The translations under genes were made by a program, and so were the position numbers. A DNA stretch of 64,000 bases, from assembly GCF_002966125.1 (NCBI RefSeq), contig NZ_CP027062.1, positions 1,302,001 to 1,366,000 of the forward strand. The letters are read 5' to 3'. The notes below the pieces were generated by a model. That model saw only the letters and a program-made list of their open reading frames with translations. It searched no databases and was not told where the DNA came from. Below, piece after piece: positions 35,550-44,960 of the stretch (positions within the stretch are counted from its first letter, which is position 1; every line of letters begins with the position of its first letter). Source of the stretch: Pukyongia salina (lineage in GTDB: Bacteria; Bacteroidota; Bacteroidia; Flavobacteriales; Flavobacteriaceae).

Positions 35550-36421
35550 CTGCGTTTATTTCGCTCTATGTAACTTATAATCTTGCTCGCTATGGAAATG
35601 CCCGTGGTGGTCTCTATACCTTCCAGTCCGGGGGTAGAATTCACCTCCAGCACCAGGGGTCCTCTTTCGCTTTGCAGAATGTCCACCCCACACACCCCCA
35701 GGCGAAGCGCTTTTGCAGCCCTAAGGGCACTATTTTCTTCTGCATAGGTTAATTCTACCAGATCTGAAGATCCACCGCGGTGAAGATTGGACCTAAATTC
35801 TCCCTCCTGGCTCTGTCGCTTCATTGCTGCTACTACTTTCCCATCAACAACGATCACCCTGAGGTCTGAACCTTTGGATTCGGCAATAAATTCCTGGATC
35901 ACAAAACGAACTTTTGCAGTTAACAACGTTTCTATTGTTGATACTGCCGAAGGATACGTTTCTGCCAGGATGACTCCGTGGCCATGTGTTCCTTGTAAGA
36001 TCTTAATTATATACGGGGGGTCACCAAATATTTCCAACATGGAGTCTACATCTACGGTCATTCCCAGTACAGTACGTGGAACCGGGATCTTAGCATGGGC
36101 AAGTATTTGATTGCAGGTCCATTTATTTCGGGATTGGAGAATAGGTTCGGCTCCCGCCACACAAAAGACACCCATAGCTTGTAAATGCCTTACCAATGCT
36201 GCACCAAAATAAGTGTTTGACGCTCCAATACGTGGGATAACCGCATGAAGATCCTCTACAAGCTCGTCGTTATAGTACAATACGGGTCTGCCTTCTACAA
36301 TGGCTTGTGTACAGCGGTTGGGATCGATCACCTCCATCACATGGTTTCTGGATTCTCCGGCTAAAAAAAGACTTCGGGTAGAGTATAAACCTTCCCCACG
36401 TGATAAAATGGCGATATTCAT
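35546..36421 (-). CDS. rimK: RimK-like ATP-grasp glutamate ligase
   Basis: A 291-residue ATP-grasp enzyme. The order of motifs is as in RimK: MNIAILSRGEGLYSTRSL at the start, IPRIGASNTYFGAALVRHL, CNQILAHAKIPVPRT, IIKILQGTHGHGV for ATP binding and LEVNSTPGLEGIETTTG near the end. RimK adds glutamate residues to the C-terminus of ribosomal protein S6 in E. coli. First gene of a three-gene overlapping unit with the aspartoacylase-like and cyclo-ligase genes. Substrate in this organism is not shown. Confidence 0.9.
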   Translation of the reverse strand: MNIAILSRGEGLYSTRSLFLAGESRNHVMEVIDPNRCTQAIVEGRPVLYYNDELVEDLHAVIPRIGASNTYFGAALVRHLQAMGVFCVAGAEPILQSRNKWTCNQILAHAKIPVPRTVLGMTVDVDSMLEIFGDPPYIIKILQGTHGHGVILAETYPSAVSTIETLLTAKVRFVIQEFIAESKGSDLRVIVVDGKVVAAMKRQSQEGEFRSNLHRGGSSDLVELTYAEENSALRAAKALRLGVCGVDILQSERGPLVLEVNSTPGLEGIETTTGISIASKIISYIERNKRR

Positions 36422-36538
36422 TTTAGAATATTAGTTCCTGCAATTTAACAAAAATTAGATTCCGAAAATTTATTGTTGTTTTTATCCTCCCTCCCGAAAT
36501 ATTAGCGGTATAAATCCATACGTTTTTAAAACATAAAG

Positions 36539-36546
36539 TATCTTTG
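36539..36546 (+). promoter_or_regulatory. -7 promoter box TATCTTTG directly before uvrC
   Basis: An exact TAnnTTTG box ends five bases before the uvrC ATG at 36552. Transcription would start at or next to the A of the start codon, predicting a leaderless mRNA. No good -33 TTTG was found. Confidence 0.5.
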
Positions 36547-36551
36547 AGTCT

Positions 36552-38348
36552 ATGGCAAAAGCTCCAGTAAAACTTCAGATATCAACCCTTCCCGAGTCGC
36601 CGGGGGTATATCAGTTTTACGATAAGGAAAATAAACTATTGTATGTAGGAAAAGCGATAAACCTTAAAAAACGCGTCGCTTCATACTTCAGTAAAAAACA
36701 CGACAATGGTCGTACTCGACTGCTTGTAAAGAAGATCGCTAACATTAAACACATAGTGGTAGCTACAGAGACAGATGCACTTCTCTTGGAAAATAACCTC
36801 ATTAAAAAATATCAGCCCAGGTATAATGTGATGCTGAAGGACGATAAATCGTATCCCTGGATCTGCATTAAAAAAGAGCGCTTTCCCAGGGTATTTTCCA
36901 CTCGTAGGTTTATCAAGGACGGAAGTGAATACTATGGCCCGTACACCAGTATGAAAACGGTACATACCCTATTGGACCTCATAAAAGGCTTGTACCAACT
37001 CAGGACCTGCAACTACGATCTATCTGAAGAGAAGATAAGCGCTGGGAAATACAAAGTTTGCCTGGAGTATCACCTTGGGAATTGCCTGGGGCCCTGTGAA
37101 GGGAAACAAACTCTTGAAGATTACGAAGCGAATATCGATGCGATAAGGAATATTATAAAAGGTAATTTCAAGGATTCCTTGAGTAGGTTTAAGAAGCAGA
37201 TGAAAGAACATGCCGCACGTATGCAATATGAAGATGCACAACGGGTAAAGGAGAAGATCGAGGTCCTGGAGAATTACCAGGCAAAATCCACCATCGTTAA
37301 TCCTAAGATAAACAATGTGGACGTTTTCACTATTATCTCTGATGAGACGTACGCATATGTAAATTTTCTGCAGGTATCCTTCGGAAGCATAATCCGGTCG
37401 CACACCTTGGAAATTCGCAAGAAACTGGAGGAGACCGATAAGGAATTACTCGAATTGGCCGTTGTGGAACTTCGCCAACGCTTCGATTCGCAGTCCCGGG
37501 AGATCTATGTTCCTTTTAGTATTAAGACCGAAGCCGGAGTGAAGGTCACCGTTCCGAAATTAGGCGATAAAAAGAAGATACTCGACCTCTCCGAACGCAA
37601 TGCCAAATACTTTAGGATGGAACGCTTCAAACAGGCTAAAATAGTGGACCCGGATCGTCATGAAAAACGTATCATGGCACAGATGAAGGCAGACCTTAGA
37701 TTAAGTGAAGAGCCCAGGCATATTGAGTGTTTTGACAACAGTAATATACAAGGCAGCCATCCCGTGGCGGCCTGTGTGGTTTTTAAAAATGGAAAGCCCA
37801 GTAAGAGGGATTACCGAAAATACAATATAAAAACCGTGGAAGGACCCGATGATTTCGCATCCATGGAGGAGGTTGTTTACCGGCGCTACAAAAGATTGCT
37901 CGAAGAGGAGCAACCATTGCCACAACTAATCATCATAGATGGAGGAAAGGGTCAGTTATCATCGGCCTTAAAAAGCCTTGAAAAACTAGGATTGCGGGGG
38001 AAAATCGCCATCGTTGGGATCGCCAAGCGCCTGGAAGAACTTTTTTATCCGGACGACCCCATCCCGCTTTACCTCGATAAGAAATCTGAAACCCTGAAGG
38101 TTATACAGCAACTTCGGAATGAGGCGCATCGCTTCGGAATTGAATTCCACAGAAACAAAAGGAGCAAGGATGCGTTAAATACAGAACTGGAATCTATTTC
38201 GGGAATTGGCGAAAAAACGATCGTCGAATTATTGAAACGTTTTAAAAGCACCAAACGCATCGCTTCAGCAAATTTTGAAGAACTTGCCGCTGTAGTTGGA
38301 GCCGATAGAGCAAAAAAAATTGTAACGCATTTTCAGCAAATGCCATGA
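36552..38348 (+). CDS. uvrC: Excinuclease ABC subunit C
   Basis: A 598-residue protein with the UvrC layout: GIY-YIG nuclease domain at the N-terminus (SPGVYQFYDKENKLLYVGKA, about 13-32), UvrB-binding motif around residue 215 (QYEDAQRVKEKIEVLE), the RNase H-like endonuclease domain with ECFDNSNIQGSHPVA, and paired helix-hairpin-helix elements at the end (SISGIGEKTIVELLKRF). It makes the two incisions in nucleotide excision repair. The stop overlaps the patatin-like gene by four bases. Confidence 0.97.
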   Translation: MAKAPVKLQISTLPESPGVYQFYDKENKLLYVGKAINLKKRVASYFSKKHDNGRTRLLVKKIANIKHIVVATETDALLLENNLIKKYQPRYNVMLKDDKSYPWICIKKERFPRVFSTRRFIKDGSEYYGPYTSMKTVHTLLDLIKGLYQLRTCNYDLSEEKISAGKYKVCLEYHLGNCLGPCEGKQTLEDYEANIDAIRNIIKGNFKDSLSRFKKQMKEHAARMQYEDAQRVKEKIEVLENYQAKSTIVNPKINNVDVFTIISDETYAYVNFLQVSFGSIIRSHTLEIRKKLEETDKELLELAVVELRQRFDSQSREIYVPFSIKTEAGVKVTVPKLGDKKKILDLSERNAKYFRMERFKQAKIVDPDRHEKRIMAQMKADLRLSEEPRHIECFDNSNIQGSHPVAACVVFKNGKPSKRDYRKYNIKTVEGPDDFASMEEVVYRRYKRLLEEEQPLPQLIIIDGGKGQLSSALKSLEKLGLRGKIAIVGIAKRLEELFYPDDPIPLYLDKKSETLKVIQQLRNEAHRFGIEFHRNKRSKDALNTELESISGIGEKTIVELLKRFKSTKRIASANFEELAAVVGADRAKKIVTHFQQMP

Positions 38349-40579
38349 GAATAAAGGTAACACTCATTTTATTTTTATTAGGAACGCTTTGGGCATTCTC
38401 TCAGAATGATACAAACGACCCTAAAGTTGGCCTGGTCCTTTCCGGGGGCGGTGCCAAAGGACTTGCCCATATCGGGGCCCTGAAGATTATTGAAGATAGT
38501 GGAATTGAGATAGACTATATTGGTGGAACAAGCATGGGAGCTATTATTGGCGGATTGTACGCTTCGGGCTACACAGCCCGGCAGCTGGATTCCATTTTCG
38601 AGGATTTAGATTTTGATGAATTGATACAGGATGATATACCCAGAAGCTCCAAGACTTTTTATGAGAAGGCGGAAACAGATAAATATGCTGTGACATTGCC
38701 ATTCGACGGCTTTAAAGTGAGCTTCCCCAGCGGGCTCTCGAAAGGGCAGAATGTTTATAATCTTTTCTCCAGATTAACCTCCCATGTTAATAATGTTGAT
38801 GATTTTGGGAAATTGCCTATCCCGTTCTTTTGTATGGCCACAAATGTGGAAACAGGGAAAGAAGTGATCATGGAAAAGGGTTATCTGCCACAGGCAATAT
38901 CGGCGAGTGGGGCGTTGCCTTCACTTTTCAGTCCGGTGATAATTGACGACCAGGTGCTTGTAGACGGAGGAGTTAAGAACAACTATCCTGTAGATCGCCT
39001 CAGGGCCAAAGGCATGGATATAATCATAGGAGTAGATGTACAGGATACTTTGAAGACCAGAAAGGACCTCAATTCGGCCTTCGATGTTCTGGTGCAGATA
39101 AATAACTACAGGACCATAGAGGACATGACGAAGAAGCGACAGAAGACAGACATCTATATCAATCCTAATATAGCCGATTTTAGCGTGGTCTCCTTCGACC
39201 AGGGCCGGAAGATCATTCAGGCGGGAGAGGAGGCAGCACAGCCGTTCGTACAGCAATTAAAGGAGATCGCGAGCCGGCAAAAACAGCGCGAAAGGCCAAA
39301 ACCCGACTTTCTAAAAGAGACCTCAATTTTTATCGAAAGTGTTGAGATCTCCGGGAATGTGAATTATACCCGTGCTTACGTGCTTGGCAAACTTAAAATA
39401 AGGACGCCGGACGAGATCTCATACAAAAGGCTCAATGAAGGAATCAATAATCTAAGCGCGACTGGAAATTTTCAGGATATTAACTATCGCATGGTGGAAA
39501 CGGAAGATGGAAAGCATAAACTATTTTTCGATCTAATTGAAAGTGAATCGCGAAATTTACTTCGCCTGGGCGCTCATTACGACAATCTTTATCGAACGGC
39601 AGCGCTTATTAATATTACTAGAAAACGACTGTTTACCAACAATGATATCGCATCATTCGACTTTGTGGTGGGCGACAATCTGCGCTATAATTTCAATTAT
39701 TATATCGACAAAGGATTCTACTGGAGTATTGGTTTGAACTCCCGTTATAGTTTCTTCGAAAAAGATGTGCAGATAGATTTTATTTCTCCTGAAATGATTT
39801 CCGAACCCAACCTTCAGCTTAATCAACTCCAGTTAAAATACGGAGATGTGACTAATCAGCTGTATGTGGAAACACTCTTCCGAAGATCCTTCTTGCTGGG
39901 AGCAGGGGTGGAACACAAATGGCTTCGGTATCTTTCAGAAACCATAGGGATAGATGAGAACAATAACCCCAGAACTATCTTTGAGAATACTAATTATTTC
40001 AGCACCTATGGTTATCTGAAATACGATACCCTGGACGATTCATTCTTTCCTTCAAAGGGCTTTTTCTTCGAGGGGGATTTTCATTTTTACATGTTCGCGA
40101 ATGGGAGTAATAAGAATTTCGAGGAATTTTCCATTGCCAAAGCAAATATTGGATATGCTCTGGGGGTGACCGATAATCTAACACTGAGATTAACCACTGA
40201 AGGAGGATTTAAATTGGGAGGAAGCAATACACGATCCATGGATTTCTTCCTGGGGGGTTATGGTTTCGAACGCATTAATAACATTATTCCGCTGCTAGGC
40301 TACGAAGCTCTTAGCCTTCGTGGCGATACCTACCTGAAGAGTACGGCTAGTTTCGATTATGAGTTTGCGAGAAATCATCATCTGGTTCTAGCAGCCAATA
40401 TAAGCAATGTGGGAGATCGATTGTTTGAGACAGGTGAATGGATAGACGAAATAGACTATACCGGATATTCGTTGGGATATGGCATGGAAACTTTTTTAGG
40501 TCCCATTGAATTAAAATATGCCTATTCACCCGAAACGGACACAGACGAGTGGCATGTGCGGGTGGGCTTTAGCTTTTAA
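38345..40579 (+). CDS. Patatin-like phospholipase with C-terminal outer-membrane barrel (PlpD-like)
   Basis: A 744-residue protein: signal peptide (1-19, ending WAFSQ), patatin domain (about 28-300) with oxyanion LSGGGAKG, nucleophile Ser63 in GGTSMG and Asp207 in DGGVKNN, one POTRA-like domain (about 325-395, IFIESVEISGNVNYTRAYV), and a 16-strand barrel of the Omp85/BamA type ending GFSF. PlpD-type proteins in Proteobacteria have this order and are self-displaying lipases. Here it would face the cell surface or periplasm. Its ATG overlaps the uvrC stop, an unrelated pairing that may reflect only compact packing. Confidence 0.9.
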   Translation: MRIKVTLILFLLGTLWAFSQNDTNDPKVGLVLSGGGAKGLAHIGALKIIEDSGIEIDYIGGTSMGAIIGGLYASGYTARQLDSIFEDLDFDELIQDDIPRSSKTFYEKAETDKYAVTLPFDGFKVSFPSGLSKGQNVYNLFSRLTSHVNNVDDFGKLPIPFFCMATNVETGKEVIMEKGYLPQAISASGALPSLFSPVIIDDQVLVDGGVKNNYPVDRLRAKGMDIIIGVDVQDTLKTRKDLNSAFDVLVQINNYRTIEDMTKKRQKTDIYINPNIADFSVVSFDQGRKIIQAGEEAAQPFVQQLKEIASRQKQRERPKPDFLKETSIFIESVEISGNVNYTRAYVLGKLKIRTPDEISYKRLNEGINNLSATGNFQDINYRMVETEDGKHKLFFDLIESESRNLLRLGAHYDNLYRTAALINITRKRLFTNNDIASFDFVVGDNLRYNFNYYIDKGFYWSIGLNSRYSFFEKDVQIDFISPEMISEPNLQLNQLQLKYGDVTNQLYVETLFRRSFLLGAGVEHKWLRYLSETIGIDENNNPRTIFENTNYFSTYGYLKYDTLDDSFFPSKGFFFEGDFHFYMFANGSNKNFEEFSIAKANIGYALGVTDNLTLRLTTEGGFKLGGSNTRSMDFFLGGYGFERINNIIPLLGYEALSLRGDTYLKSTASFDYEFARNHHLVLAANISNVGDRLFETGEWIDEIDYTGYSLGYGMETFLGPIELKYAYSPETDTDEWHVRVGFSF

Positions 40580-40612
40580 TGTTTTATTGTCTTTTTTGCA
40601 TCAAAAATTTCC

Positions 40613-40693
40613 GATATTTGTAGTATGACCGATAAGGCTTGGAAATATTTACTCCTCGACTTGAAATTTCTCCTTAAGAGAAATCCCGAATAA
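40613..40693 (+). promoter_or_regulatory. Candidate promoter and 22-codon leader ORF before homogentisate dioxygenase
   Basis: GATATTTG (40613-40620) resembles the -7 box with one mismatch. Four bases later an ATG (40625) opens a 22-codon frame ending TAA at 40691-40693. It includes the aromatic residues Trp6, Tyr8 and Phe15. The downstream genes degrade Tyr/Phe and Trp, so a ribosome-sensing leader is conceivable. No clear terminator hairpin follows before the hmgA ATG at 40741. Confidence 0.35.
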
Positions 40694-40740
40694 TGCGTTT
40701 TTATTGCCCTTAAGTAAGTATTAACGTAATGTAATCAACA

Positions 40741-41898
40741 ATGCCACTATATCATAAATTAGGAAAAATACCTCCTAAACGTCATACCCAGTTCCGGAAG
40801 GCGGATGGAAGTCTATACTCCGAACAGTTGTTCGGAACTATCGGATTTGATGGGATGTACAGCAATTTGTATCATGAAAACCGCCCTACACAGGTGGTAA
40901 GGATCCAAGATCAGTACAGCGTTGCGCCAAAGATTGCCAAGGCTAATAACTTACAATCTTACCGTTTCAGGGGTTTTCAGGTTAAACCGGAAAATGATTA
41001 TCTGAATAGCCGTAAAGTAGTACTCACCAATAGCGATTGCAATATTATCCTGGCGGCTCCTAAAGAATCTCTTAGAGCGTATTTTTACAAGAATACAGAT
41101 GCAGATGAGCTTATCTTTATTCATAAAGGTAGTGGTACGCTAAGAACCTTTATGGGCAACCTGGAGTTCAGCTACGGCGATTATTTACTGGTTCCCCGGG
41201 GCATGATCTATCAGATCGATTTCGATACGGAGGATAATCGCCTTTTTATAGTAGAATCGTATCGCCCAATTTATACACCAAAGCGATACAGGAACTGGTT
41301 TGGACAACTGCTGGAACATTCACCCTATTGTGAACGAGATTTAAGAAAGCCGGAAAAACTGGAGACTTTTAATGAGAAAGGAGAGTTTTTAATGAAGGTT
41401 AAGAAACAGGACGAAATCATCGAGATGGTTTACGCTACCCATCCTTTCGATGTGGTTGGTTATGACGGGTATAATTATCCGTATGCCTTCTCAATTCACG
41501 ATTTCGAGCCAATTACCGGGCGAATTCATCAACCTCCGCCAGTGCATCAAACCTTCGAAACAGACGCCTTTGTAGTGTGTAGTTTTGTGCCGCGCATATA
41601 CGATTATCATCCCGATAGTATCCCGGCACCCTATAACCACAGTAATATTGATAGTGATGAGGTACTCTATTATGTAGACGGAGATTTTATGAGTAGGAAC
41701 GATATAGATGCCGGACATATTTCACTACATCCGGCCGGGATTCCGCATGGACCACATCCGGGTGCTACCGAACGAAGTATAGGGCAGGTAAAAACAGACG
41801 AATTGGCCGTAATGGTGGATACCTTCAAACCATTGAAAGTAACCGAAGAAGCATTAAAAATAGCCGATGACACGTATTATCAGTCTTGGCTGGAATAA
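40741..41898 (+). CDS. hmgA: Homogentisate 1,2-dioxygenase
   Basis: A 385-residue cupin-fold iron dioxygenase that opens the ring of homogentisate to maleylacetoacetate in tyrosine breakdown. N-terminal region PLYHKLGKIPPKRHTQF and the C-terminal YNHSNIDSDEVLYYVDG and HPAGIPHGPHPG belong to the family. Likely iron ligands are His300, Glu307 and His336. The His-Glu distance is seven rather than the six of human HGD, and the protein is shorter than the usual roughly 430-445 residues, so this is a compact clade. The 4-hydroxyphenylpyruvate dioxygenase gene follows after 82 bases, which confirms the pathway. Confidence 0.92.
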   Translation: MPLYHKLGKIPPKRHTQFRKADGSLYSEQLFGTIGFDGMYSNLYHENRPTQVVRIQDQYSVAPKIAKANNLQSYRFRGFQVKPENDYLNSRKVVLTNSDCNIILAAPKESLRAYFYKNTDADELIFIHKGSGTLRTFMGNLEFSYGDYLLVPRGMIYQIDFDTEDNRLFIVESYRPIYTPKRYRNWFGQLLEHSPYCERDLRKPEKLETFNEKGEFLMKVKKQDEIIEMVYATHPFDVVGYDGYNYPYAFSIHDFEPITGRIHQPPPVHQTFETDAFVVCSFVPRIYDYHPDSIPAPYNHSNIDSDEVLYYVDGDFMSRNDIDAGHISLHPAGIPHGPHPGATERSIGQVKTDELAVMVDTFKPLKVTEEALKIADDTYYQSWLE

Positions 41899-41980
41899 AT
41901 AAACAATAAATTACCTTCAATCGCGATTAATTCTTAACCATTCAGAAGAAAAATTCACCGAAGGCAAAAAACATAATACC

Positions 41981-43141
41981 ATGAGTAAAGATGTAAAATC
42001 CGTAGACTACGGACTTGAAAAAATATTTGAAGGAGCCCAGGACTTTTTACCCCTTCTGGGAACAGACTATGTAGAATTCTATGTTGGAAATGCAAAACAG
42101 TCTGCACATTATTATAAAACAGCGTTCGGCTTTCAGGACTATGCCTATAAAGGCCTGGAAACCGGATCGAAAGACGTAGTAAGTTATGTGCTGAAACAGG
42201 ACAAGATCCGTATTGTACTTTCCACACCCCTGAACAGTAAATCGCCACTAAACGATCATATTGTAAAGCATGGAGATGGAGTAAAAGTGATCGCCTTGTG
42301 GGTTGATGATGCCCGTAAAGCCTGGGAGGAGACTACTAGCAGAGGTGCTAAGTCGTATATGGAACCATTGGTAGAAAAAGATGAGCATGGTGAAGTGGTA
42401 CGTGCCGGGATCTACACCTATGGCGAGACTGTACACATGTTCGTAGAAAGGAAGAACTACAATGGTGTATTCTTACCCGGTTTTGTAAAATGGGAAACAG
42501 ACTATAAACCCGCACCTACCGGATTGAAGTATATAGACCATATGGTTGGAAATGTAGGATGGGGACAGATGAATACCTGGGTGAAATGGTATGAAGAAGT
42601 AATGGGATTTGTTAATTTCCTCTCCTTTGATGACAAGCAGATCCACACCGAATATTCCGCTCTCATGAGTAAAGTGATGAGTAATGGAAACGGAAGGATA
42701 AAATTTCCTATTAATGAACCGGCTGAAGGTATAAAACGTTCACAAATTGAGGAATATCTTGATTTTTATGAAGGGGCCGGGGTGCAGCACCTCGCGCTTG
42801 CCACGGACGATATCATTGAAACAGTAGCACAACTTAGGGCAAGAGGTGTTGAATTTTTACCACCTCCTCCACAGCAGTACTATGATGATATTCCGGGCAG
42901 GCTGGGATCGCATATGGATATGATGAAAGAAGATATAAAGGAACTTCAGCGTTTATCGATCCTGGTTGACGCCGATGAAGAAGGCTATTTATTGCAAATT
43001 TTTACCAAACCCCTTGAAGACAGACCTACCTTATTCTTTGAGATCATCCAGCGAATGGGCGCGAAAGGATTTGGGGCAGGTAATTTTAAAGCACTGTTTG
43101 AATCTATAGAGAGAGAACAAGCAGCACGTGGCACCCTATAA
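41981..43141 (+). CDS. hppD: 4-Hydroxyphenylpyruvate dioxygenase
   Basis: A 386-residue enzyme of two vicinal-oxygen-chelate domains. The Fe(II) ligands are His187 (DHMVGNV), His270 (GVQHLALATDD) and Glu354 (LFFEIIQRMG), spaced as in known enzymes. It converts 4-hydroxyphenylpyruvate to homogentisate, the substrate of the upstream gene. The C-terminal gate helix region GFGAGNFKALFESIEREQ is intact. It ends at a strong terminator (43156). Confidence 0.97.
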   Translation: MSKDVKSVDYGLEKIFEGAQDFLPLLGTDYVEFYVGNAKQSAHYYKTAFGFQDYAYKGLETGSKDVVSYVLKQDKIRIVLSTPLNSKSPLNDHIVKHGDGVKVIALWVDDARKAWEETTSRGAKSYMEPLVEKDEHGEVVRAGIYTYGETVHMFVERKNYNGVFLPGFVKWETDYKPAPTGLKYIDHMVGNVGWGQMNTWVKWYEEVMGFVNFLSFDDKQIHTEYSALMSKVMSNGNGRIKFPINEPAEGIKRSQIEEYLDFYEGAGVQHLALATDDIIETVAQLRARGVEFLPPPPQQYYDDIPGRLGSHMDMMKEDIKELQRLSILVDADEEGYLLQIFTKPLEDRPTLFFEIIQRMGAKGFGAGNFKALFESIEREQAARGTL

Positions 43142-43155
43142 GATGTAACTAAGTG

Positions 43156-43188
43156 AAAACTCCATCGTCTTAATGATGGAGTTTTTAC
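43156..43188 (+). terminator. Intrinsic terminator after hppD
   Basis: Stem aaaactccatc (43156-43166) and gatggagtttt (43175-43185), loop gtcttaat, then T-rich sequence. It separates hmgA-hppD from the DUF3108 gene. Confidence 0.92.
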
Positions 43189-43237
43189 TTTGGAACAGTA
43201 GTTGTATTTGTCACAACCAAATCTTAATACTTATGTT

Positions 43238-44008
43238 ATGAAAAGGCTTATTACGCTTTTTTTATTTTTTACTTTCATCGTTGTGAATGCCCAGGAACAG
43301 GCCTATGGGGATGGAGAATGGTTTAAATTTCGGGTACACTACGGTATCGTAACTGCAGGGTATGCTACCTTACAGGTTGACAATGCTTACCTGGAAGGGC
43401 GCAGTGTATATCATGTGAAAGGAGAAGGGCGTACAACAGGGGTCTCTAAATTATTCTTTAATGTAGAGGATTATTACGAATCTTACATAGATAAATACAA
43501 CGACAGACCATATCGCTTTATCAGGAAGATCGATGAAGGAGGGCACACCAAGGATATTCAGATAGATTTCGATCATAACGCGGGAAAGGCTCTGGTATAC
43601 AACAAGAAACATAACACCAAGGAACTGGTATCTTTCCCAAGTGATGCTCAGGATATGGTTTCGGCTTTTTATTACCTTCGCAATAATCTTGATGTAACCA
43701 AGATCTCGGAAGGAGAAACAGTCGATATGAATATGTTCTTCGACAAGGAGAATTATAAATTCAGACTGAAATTCTTGGGTAGGGAAACCTTAAAAACTAA
43801 CTTTGGCAAAGTATCGTGCCTGGTATTCAGGCCTTATGTGCAGGCAGGACGCGTTTTCAAAGAAAAAGAGAGCCTAACGGTATGGGTAAGTGATGATAAC
43901 AACAAGATACCATTACTAATAAAAGCCGATCTTGCAGTGGGTTCCTTAAAGGCCACTTTAACAGAATTCAAAGGATTAAAACATTCTTTTAAAATTATAG
44001 TAGATTAA
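43238..44008 (+). CDS. DUF3108 domain-containing exported protein
   Basis: A 256-residue protein with a signal peptide (MKRLITLFLFFTFIVVNAQ) and a DUF3108 body (GEWFKFRVHYGIVTAGYATLQV, VYHVKGEGRTTGVSKLFF, SFPSDAQDMVSAFYYLRN). The ATG at 43238 is preferred to one at 43202 because it starts the signal peptide directly. DUF3108 proteins are periplasmic and of unknown function. The gene lies between hppD and the tryptophan dioxygenase; the latter starts 7 bases after its stop. Confidence 0.85.
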   Translation: MKRLITLFLFFTFIVVNAQEQAYGDGEWFKFRVHYGIVTAGYATLQVDNAYLEGRSVYHVKGEGRTTGVSKLFFNVEDYYESYIDKYNDRPYRFIRKIDEGGHTKDIQIDFDHNAGKALVYNKKHNTKELVSFPSDAQDMVSAFYYLRNNLDVTKISEGETVDMNMFFDKENYKFRLKFLGRETLKTNFGKVSCLVFRPYVQAGRVFKEKESLTVWVSDDNNKIPLLIKADLAVGSLKATLTEFKGLKHSFKIIVD

Positions 44009-44015
44009 TGCCTCG

Positions 44016-44948
44016 ATGGAAATTCAACCGGAAACCTTAAAATTACTCGAACAATTAAAGAAGAAATACGATGCGATCGATCAGGATCTCGATACACACC
44101 TGGAAGGGTTGTTGTATGGGGAGCCTATAACGTATTGGGATTATATCCAGACCGACGCCTTGCTTAATCTTCAGGTACAACGTACTACCTTGCCGGATGA
44201 GATGGTATTTATCATGTACCATCAGATCAATGAGTTGCTCTTTAAAATGATCCTTTGGGAAATTCAACAGGTGGCTCATCACAAGGAGCTTACTGTTAAG
44301 TTCTTTTCAGAAAGATTAATGCGTATTAGTCGATATTTCGACATGCTCACTTCCTCTTTCCAGATCATGACCGAAGGAATGGAGGTGGAACAATACCTGC
44401 AATTCAGAAATACGCTTACCCCGGCCAGTGGATTTCAGAGTGCCCAATACCGTAAGATCGAATTCGCCTCGACCGATCTTATCAACCTTATCGATGCGAG
44501 ATTTAGGGATACCATAGACCGGGATACTCCTTACGAACACGCGCTGGAACACTTGTACTGGCAGGCGGCAGGTAAAAATTACCATACCGGGAAAAAGAGC
44601 TACCTGCTTAGTGCTTTTGAAGAAAAATATAAAAACGAATTTATCGCCTTTACAAAAGAGTATAATACTATAAATTTGTATGCGAAGTTTAAAAGTTTAC
44701 CCGAATCTGTTAAAAAGGACCCTAAATTAAGAAAGGCGATGCGGCACTACGATCGCACCGTTAATATTAAATGGGTGATGGCACATTATAACACGGCTGT
44801 GAAATATCTCAACCACGGGAATGAACCGGAAGAGGCTACCGGTGGAAGCGATTGGGCAAAATATATGCTCCCGAAATATCAACGGAGAATATTCTTCCCC
44901 GAAGTGTGGACAGCAGAAGAACTAAAAAACTGGGGCCATGACGTATAG
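44016..44948 (+). CDS. Tryptophan 2,3-dioxygenase family protein
   Basis: A 310-residue helical haem enzyme. FIMYHQINELLFKMILWEI contains the substrate-pocket histidine, RNTLTPASGFQSAQYRKIEF is the central family motif, and VNIKWVMAHYNTAVKYL with ATGGSDWAKYMLP corresponds to the haem-ligand and substrate loop GTGGS of TDO. It opens the indole ring of L-tryptophan to N-formylkynurenine. Spacing of 7 bases from the DUF3108 gene indicates an operon. The variants around GTGGS (ATGGSD) are typical of this Bacteroidota clade. Confidence 0.9.
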   Translation: MEIQPETLKLLEQLKKKYDAIDQDLDTHLEGLLYGEPITYWDYIQTDALLNLQVQRTTLPDEMVFIMYHQINELLFKMILWEIQQVAHHKELTVKFFSERLMRISRYFDMLTSSFQIMTEGMEVEQYLQFRNTLTPASGFQSAQYRKIEFASTDLINLIDARFRDTIDRDTPYEHALEHLYWQAAGKNYHTGKKSYLLSAFEEKYKNEFIAFTKEYNTINLYAKFKSLPESVKKDPKLRKAMRHYDRTVNIKWVMAHYNTAVKYLNHGNEPEEATGGSDWAKYMLPKYQRRIFFPEVWTAEELKNWGHDV

Positions 44949-44960
44949 TTGCTAAATTGA

